A DNA stretch of 64,000 nt, taken from NCBI GenBank assembly GCA_016929335.1, contig JAFGIY010000082.1, positions 87,813 to 151,812 of the forward strand, given 5' to 3'. Origin of the DNA: Acidobacteriota bacterium (GTDB lineage Bacteria > Acidobacteriota > UBA6911). A program made the translations under genes and the position numbers. This document shows, piece after piece, positions 56,674-64,000 of the stretch; within the stretch, counting starts at the first letter, position 1; each line of letters begins with the position of its first letter. The notes beneath the pieces were generated by a model. That model worked only from the letters and a program-made list of their open reading frames with translations, was not told the DNA's origin and did not search any database.

Positions 56674-59661
56674 ATGAATACTGGAACCGCAAACCCCATC
56701 AGATCTCCGATACCCCATTGGCTGATTATTATCATTGCCGGAGTATTTTTAATGCTGTCCGTTGCATGCGCCTGGCTTTACCGGCAGCAGCAAAAACAAT
56801 CACGGCAGGAGACGGAGCAATTCCTCTCCGCTATCGCCCGGCTGAAAGTCCAGGAAGTCATCCGCTGGAGATCAGAAAGGCTGGCTTATCCGGCAGCGCT
56901 CTCTGAGAGCCCCATCTTTCTTGAATCGGTTCAGAGGTGGATGATATCGCGACGGCAGACAGATTCTCAAAGGCTTCTGGATCGGTTTCGTTCAGTCCAG
57001 TCTCACTACGCTTATTGGGATGTAATGCTTACCGATCTTGAAGGGAAAATATTTCTGAGCTTATCCGGATCGGCAGGCTCAAAGCTTCCGGAGCAGGTTG
57101 CCGGATCTCTTGACGCGGCCCTGGCCGAGAAACGTCCGGTTATGTCAGACATGGTGCCCGGGGAAGGCAGTCTCCCGGACCGGGTCTACATCATTACGCC
57201 GCTTGCAGACATATCAAAAAAACCGGTTATTCCTTTCGGCACCATCATACTGGTCGGCAATATACAGCACGATTTGTATCCATCGATTCAAACGTGGCCC
57301 ATAGCATCGGAGACTGCGGAATCCCTGCTTGTCTGCCGTGACGGGGACTCGGTTTTGTTTTTCAATGAGCTTCGCCACGCAAAGGCCGCGGGCTCCAGGA
57401 AACGGATTCTTCTAACCCAAACCGGCCATCCGGCTGTAATGGCCGTCCTGGGCAAGGAAGGCGCCGTGGAGGGGGTCGATTATCGCGGAGTTGAGGTATT
57501 CGCCAATATCCAACCGATTCCCCGGACAGCCTGGCACATAGTAGCCAAGATCGATAAGTCCGAAGCACTCGAAGAGGGTCAGTTCCTCGGGCTGCTCATC
57601 ATCGGCCTGATAGCCTCCCTTTTTCTGGCTGCGGCAGCCATCACCTGGGCCATGTGGCAACGCTCCATGAAAGCCAATTACAGGCTTCGGCTGGAAAGTG
57701 AAGAGGCTCGGAGAGAAAGCGAGGAACGGTACGGCATTACATTGATGAGCATCGGCGATGGAGTGATTGTAACGGACAGAAATGGAAAAGTGACACTCAT
57801 GAATCCGGTCGCCGAAAATCTGACGGGGTGGAAACAGGATGAAGCCTGCGGCAAACCGATTGAGGAGGTTTTTAACTCCTTTGACGAACTGACACGCCAA
57901 AGGATTGACAATCCCATCAGGCTTGTCATTGAAAAAGGCCGGGCTACAGGATTTCCGGACCTTGTCTGCCTGCTGTCGCGTGACGGAAAAGAATACCCCA
58001 TCAAGGACAGCAGTGCCCCGATTCGGAATCAAGACGGGGATCTTATTGGTGTCGTTCTTGTTTTCAGAGATCAGACCGTGGAAAGAACGGCCGAAAAGCT
58101 ATTGCAGACAGAGCGGGATAAGCTGAAGGAAAGCGCGGCGCTATTGAACGCAATGAGCGCGGCCGCAAGAATCGGCGGGTGGGAACTTGATGTGCGCACC
58201 ATGAAGGGTGTCTGGTCCGATGAAATGTACCACATCTTCGACATTCCCTATGGACAGAAGCCGGAGCTCGCCGATGCCGTTCGCCTTTACTATCACCCGG
58301 ATGAGCAGGAGAAAATATCACGGGCAATCCAGCGAGCCATCGAGAAAGGCGAAGGATACGATCTGGAAATGCGCTTCATTAGCGCAAAGGGCAGGCATAT
58401 GTGGGTTCGCGCCATCTGCAAGCCTGTCGTAGAAAACGGCAAAACGGTGCGCCTTACGGGCGTATTCCAGGACATCACGGGACGCAAGAAAGCGGAAGAG
58501 CAAAGAAATCAGCTGCAGGAGCAGCTGCAGCAGGCAATGAAAATGGAGGCGGTGGGACGGCTGGCGGGCGGAGTGGCCCATGATTTCAACAATCTTCTGA
58601 CGGGCATCACAGGCTATGCTGATTTGATTCTATCCGGGCTGGAATCCGATAATCCTTATTATGACGACCTGAAAGAAATCCAGAAAGCGGCGCAGAGCGC
58701 AGTGGATCTTGCAAGACAGCTGCTTGTTTTTTCCCGCAAAAAACTTATCGAGCCTAAAATCGTCAATTTGAACAACCTCATCTACCGGCTGCAAAGAATG
58801 CTGACCCGATCCATTGGAGAAGATATCGAACTGAAGATGCTTCCATACGACCAGCTCGGCTCGGTGAAAGTCGATCCCGGGCAGTTTGAACAGATATTGA
58901 TCAACCTGGCGATCAACGCGCGGGATGCCATGCCGGATGGCGGCCGGCTCTTCATCACGACCGCAAACATCGATCTGGACGACCCATACTGCAAAACGCA
59001 TCCTTATGTCCAGCCCGGTCCCTACGTGATGCTCGAGGTAAAAGATACCGGACAAGGCATGAGCAGAGAGGTGAAAAACCATCTGTTTGAACCGTTTTTC
59101 ACCACCAAGCCCAAAGGCCGCGGGACAGGACTGGGACTTGCCACCATCTATGGAGCGGTTAAACAGTCCGGCGGCAGCATTGAGGTGGACTCCGAGGTGG
59201 GAGAAGGATCCACATTCAGGATCTATCTGCCACGCGTCATGGATACTCCGGAACAAGGAGAAAGGGATCTCTCATACAAGCTGAATATGCCGGGCGGCGC
59301 GGAAACGATTCTGCTTGTTGAGGACGAGCGCATTGTGCGGGAACTGGCGATCAAAATACTGAAGCGTCTGGGCTATAACATACTGGATGCAGCGGACGGG
59401 CCTCAGGCAATTGCCATAGCCGAGAAATATGAAGACACCATACATCTGTTGATGACGGACGTGGTGATGCCCGGAATGAACGGCTTCCAGCTGGCGGAGC
59501 ACCTGATCCGGATTCATCCGGGAATGAAGATTCTATACACTTCGGGCTACACCGATGATGCCGCCGGCTCCCAGAGGATTATTGAGGACGATCTAAACTT
59601 CATTGCGAAACCCTATTCTCTTCAGGATCTGGCGCAGAGGATCCGCGAGTTGCTGGATTGA
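56674..59661 (+). CDS. Hybrid sensor histidine kinase with two PAS domains and a receiver
   Basis: About 995 residues from ATG 56674; the frame is open from 56476 but the 66 extra codons have no good ribosome binding site. Two membrane helices (about 12-35 and 305-330) enclose a periplasmic sensor region. Two PAS domains follow (MSIGDGVIVTDRNGKVTLMN and GGWELDVRTMKGVWSDEMY). The HisKA motif is GRLAGGVAHDFNNLL, the HATPase has NLAINARDAMPDGG and GTGLGLATIYGAVKQSGG, and the C-terminal receiver has the phosphorylatable Asp in LLMTDVVMPGMNG. All catalytic motifs appear intact, so it should autophosphorylate and pass phosphate to its own receiver. Confidence 0.93.
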   Translation: MNTGTANPIRSPIPHWLIIIIAGVFLMLSVACAWLYRQQQKQSRQETEQFLSAIARLKVQEVIRWRSERLAYPAALSESPIFLESVQRWMISRRQTDSQRLLDRFRSVQSHYAYWDVMLTDLEGKIFLSLSGSAGSKLPEQVAGSLDAALAEKRPVMSDMVPGEGSLPDRVYIITPLADISKKPVIPFGTIILVGNIQHDLYPSIQTWPIASETAESLLVCRDGDSVLFFNELRHAKAAGSRKRILLTQTGHPAVMAVLGKEGAVEGVDYRGVEVFANIQPIPRTAWHIVAKIDKSEALEEGQFLGLLIIGLIASLFLAAAAITWAMWQRSMKANYRLRLESEEARRESEERYGITLMSIGDGVIVTDRNGKVTLMNPVAENLTGWKQDEACGKPIEEVFNSFDELTRQRIDNPIRLVIEKGRATGFPDLVCLLSRDGKEYPIKDSSAPIRNQDGDLIGVVLVFRDQTVERTAEKLLQTERDKLKESAALLNAMSAAARIGGWELDVRTMKGVWSDEMYHIFDIPYGQKPELADAVRLYYHPDEQEKISRAIQRAIEKGEGYDLEMRFISAKGRHMWVRAICKPVVENGKTVRLTGVFQDITGRKKAEEQRNQLQEQLQQAMKMEAVGRLAGGVAHDFNNLLTGITGYADLILSGLESDNPYYDDLKEIQKAAQSAVDLARQLLVFSRKKLIEPKIVNLNNLIYRLQRMLTRSIGEDIELKMLPYDQLGSVKVDPGQFEQILINLAINARDAMPDGGRLFITTANIDLDDPYCKTHPYVQPGPYVMLEVKDTGQGMSREVKNHLFEPFFTTKPKGRGTGLGLATIYGAVKQSGGSIEVDSEVGEGSTFRIYLPRVMDTPEQGERDLSYKLNMPGGAETILLVEDERIVRELAIKILKRLGYNILDAADGPQAIAIAEKYEDTIHLLMTDVVMPGMNGFQLAEHLIRIHPGMKILYTSGYTDDAAGSQRIIEDDLNFIAKPYSLQDLAQRIRELLD

Positions 59662-59826
59662 TCCCGTTGCGAAGGCTTATCACGAATCAGCACGAATTCC
59701 CATGAATGCCGGCGGGTTTCGCGCAATTTGCAGCCTAAATTCTATTATCAATCTAAAGAACCATAAAACTTCAGCGTGCCGACTGAACTTCCATTTATAA
59801 TGAACGGTATGAAAAAGGACAGCCCT

Positions 59827-60846
59827 ATGAAGAAATCTCTGGTTACAGGCGGCGCCGGATTCATCGGATCACACGTCGCGGATCACCTGATCGGATTGAA
59901 GCACCGTGTGGTGGTATTGGATGATCTGAGCGGCGGATACAGGGAAAATGTGCCCCCCGAAGCGGAGTTTGTGCAGGGATCCATACTGGACGTCAGCCTG
60001 ATAGACACCTTGTTTCAACGGCATCGGTTTGATTTCGTTTTTCATCTTGCCGCTTACGCTGCCGAAGGATTGAGCCACTTCATAAAACGCTTCAACTACA
60101 ACAATAATCTGATCGGCTCCGTCAACCTTATCAATGCGGCGGTGAATTATGACGTCAAACGTTTTGTCTTCACGTCATCGATCGCCGTCTATGGGGCAGG
60201 CCAGACGCCGATGAAAGAAGACATGATCCCCGTACCCGAAGATTCCTACGGAATATCGAAACTGGCCGTTGAGCAGGAATTGAGAGTGACGCACGAGATG
60301 TTCGGCCTGGATTATGTGATATTCCGTCCGCACAATGTTTATGGACCGCGGCAAAATATTGCAGATCGTTACCGGAATGTGGTCGGAATTTTTATGAACC
60401 AGATCCTGAAAGGCGAGCCGATGACCATTTTCGGCGACGGGGAACAGCAGCGCGCTTTCAGCGATATTGATGACGTTGCACCCATCATCGCCGAGTCGGC
60501 TGAAAACCCGGCCGCACGGAATCAGATCATCAACGTCGGAGCAGATATTCCGTTCACCGTGAACCGGCTGGCTCAGTTGGTCGCCGAGGCGATGAATGCC
60601 CCTTGCAGCAGACAGCATCTTTCCGCCCGAAACGAAGTGAAGCTGGCATTTTCCGATCATGGAAAATGCAGATTATTGTTCGGCGACAGGAAATTGGTTG
60701 CACTCGAGGAGGGCATTCAAAAAATGGCCGCATGGGTTAAAAAGTATGGTGCCAGAGAGAGCGGGGTCTTCGGAGAAATCGAAATCATGAAGAACATGCC
60801 TCCGAGCTGGGCATCGGCCTTTTCACCGCGCAATGAGCGCAGATAG
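59827..60846 (+). CDS. NAD-dependent sugar-nucleotide epimerase/dehydratase
   Basis: About 339 residues, started at the third in-frame ATG because AAAAGGA lies seven bases ahead of it. The Rossmann motif is TGGAGFIGSHVADHL, and the catalytic pair is the Tyr and Lys of SYGISKLAVEQ, following SSIAVYG. RPHNVYGPRQNIADRYRNVV and FGDGEQQRAFSDIDDVAPII are family blocks of extended short-chain dehydrogenases acting on UDP-, GDP- or dTDP-sugars. The exact substrate is not resolved. It begins a run of three co-oriented genes that look like part of a surface-polysaccharide locus. Confidence 0.9.
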   Translation: MKKSLVTGGAGFIGSHVADHLIGLKHRVVVLDDLSGGYRENVPPEAEFVQGSILDVSLIDTLFQRHRFDFVFHLAAYAAEGLSHFIKRFNYNNNLIGSVNLINAAVNYDVKRFVFTSSIAVYGAGQTPMKEDMIPVPEDSYGISKLAVEQELRVTHEMFGLDYVIFRPHNVYGPRQNIADRYRNVVGIFMNQILKGEPMTIFGDGEQQRAFSDIDDVAPIIAESAENPAARNQIINVGADIPFTVNRLAQLVAEAMNAPCSRQHLSARNEVKLAFSDHGKCRLLFGDRKLVALEEGIQKMAAWVKKYGARESGVFGEIEIMKNMPPSWASAFSPRNERR

Positions 60847-60892
60847 CTAACTGAATCCGGATAATCGGATTTTAAACGCAGGGAAGGTAATT

Positions 60893-61813
60893 ATGAGGAT
60901 ACTGGTTACTGGCGGAGCCGGCTTTATCGGTTCACATATCGTGGATGCATTCCTTTCGGCCGGCCATCAGCTTTGCGTGGTGGATGATCTCTCAACCGGC
61001 TCCCGGCGCAACCTGAATCCGGAAGTCCGGCTCCATGAAGTGGATATCCGGGATGCCCGGCTGGCGGAGGTTTTCGAAAGCGAAAAGCCCGAGATCGTAT
61101 GCCACCAGGCGGCGCGCGCCAATGTGCGGGAATCTTTCGAGAAACCTTTGCTTTATGCGGAAGTCAACGTCGTCGGTTCTTTGAATGTCCTGGAATGCTG
61201 CCGCCGTTTCGGTGTGCGAAAGATCCTCTATGCCTCTACGGGCGGAGCGGTCTATGGTCCTCCTCAATGCCTCCCCGTCTCCGAAGACCACGCCATTCAT
61301 CCGCTCGATCCCTATGGCGCCAGCAAGCACCATGTCGAGCATTATCTTCATCTCTACCAAAAAAACTTCGGCATTTCTTTTACCTCGCTTCGCTATCCCA
61401 ATGTGTACGGTCCCCGGCAGGATCCTTTCGGCGAAGCAGGCGTTGTGGCCATCTTTGCCAGACTGATGCTGGACAACGGCCGGCCGGTTATCAACGGATC
61501 GGGAGAACAGGAAAGGGATTTTGTGAATGTGCTGGACATAGCCCGGGCAAATCTTCTGGCGCTGGAAAAAGGAGATCAGGAAATCCTGAATCTCGGCAGC
61601 GGCCGGGGCACATCGGTTAACGAAGTCTTTTCCGTTCTCGCTGATTTGACCGGATTTGACGGGGACGCCGTTTATGGTCCTGCGAAAGCCGGAGAAGTGT
61701 ACAAGATCTATCTGAACGCCGATCGAGCCAAAAAAATTCTTGGATGGACGCCAAAAATCGGTTTGGAAGAGGGCCTTGGATCCACCGTCGAATACTTCCG
61801 GAAGGCAACATAA
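60893..61813 (+). CDS. UDP-glucose 4-epimerase-like protein
   Basis: 306 residues, full length for GalE-like SDRs. TGGAGFIGSHIVDAFLSAG, VVDDLSTGSRRNLNPE, STGGAVYGPPQCLPVSEDH and PYGASKHHVEHYLHLY contain the NAD motif, the Ser and the YxxxK pair. LNADRAKKILGWTPK is the usual C-terminal ending. The expected reaction is interconversion of UDP-sugar epimers at C4. GGAAGGTAATT precedes the ATG. It is only distantly similar to the preceding epimerase, so the two probably act on different steps. Confidence 0.92.
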   Translation: MRILVTGGAGFIGSHIVDAFLSAGHQLCVVDDLSTGSRRNLNPEVRLHEVDIRDARLAEVFESEKPEIVCHQAARANVRESFEKPLLYAEVNVVGSLNVLECCRRFGVRKILYASTGGAVYGPPQCLPVSEDHAIHPLDPYGASKHHVEHYLHLYQKNFGISFTSLRYPNVYGPRQDPFGEAGVVAIFARLMLDNGRPVINGSGEQERDFVNVLDIARANLLALEKGDQEILNLGSGRGTSVNEVFSVLADLTGFDGDAVYGPAKAGEVYKIYLNADRAKKILGWTPKIGLEEGLGSTVEYFRKAT

Positions 61814-61892
61814 AAGCTGCGTTCGTGATAATGCATGGCTTGTATTTTACTTTGATCATACACGGCTCATAAATCGTCCACGGGAGGCAAAC

Positions 61893-63725
61893 ATGATCGG
61901 GGGATACCTGTATCGGAGGATTGATAAAGACATCCATGCCCGGCTTCAGCAGAAACTGGCCTCCTGTTCCAAGGTTGAAACCTGGGACATTGGATTCTTT
62001 TTCTACAATCACCCGGAGCAGAATGGCCGGACGATCTGCGCCGTTTCCCCCGATACGGTAGCTGTCAGTGAAGATCTGCTCATCAACTCAGACGGAAGCT
62101 CCGGTTACAGAGAAATCGATCTTAAAAGAGATTTCCTGGACGACTACGGCAGAAACGGGACCAGGGCTTTCGACGGCATTCAATGTGATTTCCGGATGGC
62201 GGTCGTATCCAAAAAGGAGAATCGTCCCGCGCTTCAGCTCGTGTCCCACCGGGCGGGCGCCGGAAGGATGTATTATCACAAGCTGGAAGAAGGAATTTTG
62301 TTTTCGTCCGACCTTCGGTTCCTGCTGGACATCCTGACTCTGGAGGTTAACGAGCCGGCTGTCTATGCAATCCTCAAATACGGCTTTATTCCGGATCCCT
62401 TTACGGTCAGCCGCAGCATTTCATCCGTGCCCGTTGCGCATTATGCAAATTTCGATCTGATCGAAGGCAAAGATTCCGTCCGCCCATATTTCAGATTCAG
62501 GTTTGATTGCAGGGGCGTCCCGGTCGAGAACGCATTGGATGGCGCACGTTCAGCTTTGAAAAATTCCGCCGCTTTTCTCGGCAGATATCCATCGGCAATG
62601 ATGCTCAGCGGCGGGATCGACTCGAGTCTGTTCGGCTGTTATCTGAATGAACTCCGGCAGGAACCGCTTCAGGCTTTTTATTGCGCTTTCGGCTTGAACG
62701 ATCCCGAGTATCCCTATGCCACGGCAATTGCCGGCAAACTGGGTATAAATCTGAAGGTTGCGACAATGGGAAAATCCGATGCGTTGCAGGCGTTGGATGA
62801 TATCGTCCGACTGGCGGACCGTCCCTATTCGGACTTTTCCAGTCTGCCCATCGTTTTCCTTCTGCAGTTCATCCGCGAGCATATGGACCGCAGAGGAATT
62901 ATTATCGACTGCAACGGAGGCGATGACTGTTTCGGATTTGCCGCTCTTCAGAATGAATCCAAATACCGATTGAAACACGCTTTCCCCAAAACGCTGAAAA
63001 AGGGCATCTCTTCCGTGCTGAAGCGCTTTCCACATTGGAAATGGGAATCCCACGAGGGGATGATAGCCGGGATTGCGGCTCTGGCCGATGCGCATGAAAA
63101 AACGCCTTTGGACTATTTCCTGGTGCAGGCGCCTGCCCTTTATATGGATTTCCATGCGCCGCCGGAATGGGACGAAATTCTGCAGGACTCCATCGAGCAG
63201 CTGTCACGGAATTGCAGTCAGGATTATTCGAGCTTCGGCTACGAAGAAAAAATCACCGTACGGCAGCTTCTTTTTATCAACAGCGCGCAATGGACGGCCA
63301 AAGCATTGTCCGTCAGCGAGAGCCTCGGCATCCGCATGATGTATCCATACATCTGGCGGGACGTACTGCAGGAACAAGGCAGGATACCGTGGGATGCAAA
63401 GATACATAAGGGCACCGTCAAATGGCCGCTTAAAAAGATGCTGGAGGACTATATGCCCTCCGATTTCATCTATCGCATGAAAAGCGGTTTTGTTCCGCCG
63501 CTGGTTCACTGGCTGACGGATCCCTCCTTCAACCGAAAAGCCCGCGATCTGGTAGTGCGCACGGACGGTTACGTGTCCCGCATCATTCCCGCCCGGCTGC
63601 TTGACGAATTGTTTACGGATGCTTTAAGCGCCAAACGGCTTCGCTTCCCTCTTCTGAATACGCTTTGGGGAGCGATCTTCACAGAGTCCTGGATCCGCGA
63701 ACACGCAAAAGGCCGGTTGAAATAA
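61893..63725 (+). CDS. Asparagine synthase-like protein without the glutaminase cysteine
   Basis: 610 residues from ATG after GGGAGG (the open frame runs back to 61740). The N-terminal class II amidotransferase domain is recognisable (VSHRAGAGRMYYHKLEEGIL, FSSDLRFLLDI), but it begins with MIGGYLYRR: the Cys2 nucleophile of AsnB is an Ile here, so it cannot hydrolyse glutamine in the standard way. The C-terminal synthase domain has the PP-loop AMMLSGGIDSSLFG and CNGGDDCFGF, which should still bind ATP. Such enzymes in polysaccharide loci amidate or modify a sugar or peptide acid. It ends a three-gene cluster with the epimerases. Confidence 0.9.
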   Translation: MIGGYLYRRIDKDIHARLQQKLASCSKVETWDIGFFFYNHPEQNGRTICAVSPDTVAVSEDLLINSDGSSGYREIDLKRDFLDDYGRNGTRAFDGIQCDFRMAVVSKKENRPALQLVSHRAGAGRMYYHKLEEGILFSSDLRFLLDILTLEVNEPAVYAILKYGFIPDPFTVSRSISSVPVAHYANFDLIEGKDSVRPYFRFRFDCRGVPVENALDGARSALKNSAAFLGRYPSAMMLSGGIDSSLFGCYLNELRQEPLQAFYCAFGLNDPEYPYATAIAGKLGINLKVATMGKSDALQALDDIVRLADRPYSDFSSLPIVFLLQFIREHMDRRGIIIDCNGGDDCFGFAALQNESKYRLKHAFPKTLKKGISSVLKRFPHWKWESHEGMIAGIAALADAHEKTPLDYFLVQAPALYMDFHAPPEWDEILQDSIEQLSRNCSQDYSSFGYEEKITVRQLLFINSAQWTAKALSVSESLGIRMMYPYIWRDVLQEQGRIPWDAKIHKGTVKWPLKKMLEDYMPSDFIYRMKSGFVPPLVHWLTDPSFNRKARDLVVRTDGYVSRIIPARLLDELFTDALSAKRLRFPLLNTLWGAIFTESWIREHAKGRLK

Positions 63726-63789
63726 ATGTGCAATCAGGCAGATAGAGAGATGTTCCTTAGGGAGCCTGCCAGTCGCCATATCCTATATA

Positions 63790-63906
63790 AGTGCGGGCTT
63801 CAGAGGCTGTCCCATAACCCGACAACGGGCCTAAAAACCGTCGCGGCGATGACGCAATCCATACAAGCAAAGAATTCCATGTGGGTCGCGGCTTCAGCCG
63901 CGATGC
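63790..63906. repeat. Partial copy of the composite hairpin element
   Basis: CTTCAGAGGCTGTCCCATAAC begins the copy, then GCGATGACGCAATCCATACAAGCAAAG and the hairpin core GTCGCGGCTTCAGCCGCGA (63886-63904). It matches the left two thirds of the composite at 28069-28250. Found downstream of the asparagine-synthase-like gene. Confidence 0.75.
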
Positions 63907-63975
63907 TGGAGTTTATACATTTTGGAGGCGGCAGCAGCCAAAGAATTCGTCCCGTTAGGGACGAGTTGATTTTAG

Positions 63976-63995
63976 CCCGGCGCTTCAGCGCCGGG
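63976..63995. repeat. CCCGGCGCTTCAGCGCCGGG palindrome at the window end
   Basis: A 20-bp palindrome, perfect apart from its central TTCA, preceded by a smaller one (CGTCCCGTTAGGGACG, 63949-63964). It may be the start of a further repeat element that continues outside the window. Confidence 0.7.
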
Positions 63996-64000
63996 ATTCA

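Noticed and set aside
1..64000. tRNA or rRNA genes, transposases and prophage
   Set aside because: I looked for cloverleaf-like segments, CCA-ended hairpins and DDE/tyrosine recombinase motifs on both strands and found nothing that I could support.

Overview
The window looks like a chromosomal segment of an uncultured bacterium, most probably an acidobacterium or a close relative. This rests on a Pkn-type Ser/Thr kinase fused to TPRs plus a second kinase remnant, an Ig-like single-pass membrane protein, Ycf48-like secreted beta-propeller proteins, a group 4 hydrogenase-related operon, and abundant intergenic hairpin repeats. The assignment is an inference from gene content; no rRNA or tRNA gene is visible, and no transposase, prophage or CRISPR array was recognised.

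Region by region. 1-3.5 kb: a YchJ-like SEC-C protein, a gene pair made of an unknown three-helix membrane protein and a leaderless peptidoglycan amidase with an SH3-like tail, and a short-period tandem repeat. 3.5-11.6 kb: the most interesting block, an apparent seven-gene operon behind a consensus sigma-70 promoter. It starts with a fusion of an excisionase-like HTH to PTS EIIA and continues with HyfB, HyfC, HyfE, HyfF, a fused NuoC/NuoD-like large subunit and a fused ferredoxin/NuoB-like small subunit. The large subunit lacks both CxxC pairs that hold the NiFe site, so this is better read as an energy-converting hydrogenase-related (Ehr) complex than as a hydrogenase. 11.9-23.8 kb: TPR kinase, a decayed nucleotidyltransferase, a SLC13/DASS-type permease with two RCK_C domains, two small secreted proteins, a lone adenylate-forming enzyme, a GPH-type transporter, a kinase remnant and a SAM hydroxide adenosyltransferase. 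24-28 kb: two tandem PilT-type ATPases and a CPA1 antiporter with an RCK_C tail.

28-38.5 kb: repeat-rich DNA, a Ycf48-like gene broken by one in-frame TGA, a 1224-residue membrane patatin-like protein with a divergent Ig-like membrane protein, an MFS carrier, a small protein with an internal duplication, a secreted protein with a methyltransferase-like motif, and a DUF5698/DUF2179 membrane protein. 38.5-44.7 kb: class I fumarase, MFS transporter, HD-domain protein, tRNA-dihydrouridine synthase and an amidohydrolase. 44.7-53 kb: a lipoprotein, a Cys-rich unknown protein, an AprA/FrdA-like flavoprotein with its AprB-like ferredoxin, a xanthine-dehydrogenase-type molybdenum subunit without its usual partners, and an ABM-fold protein. 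53-59.7 kb: a large unknown lipoprotein, a perfect-TIR MITE-like element, a PilZ protein and a hybrid sensor kinase. 59.8-63.7 kb: two sugar-nucleotide epimerases and an asparagine-synthase-like enzyme without the glutaminase cysteine, probably the edge of a surface-polysaccharide locus that continues beyond the window.

Most intergenic regions carry inverted repeats. At least three families are recognisable: a mosaic family built on a GTCGCGGCTTCAGCCGCGAC hairpin, a 182-bp element with 21-bp perfect ends, and single large hairpins at gene ends.
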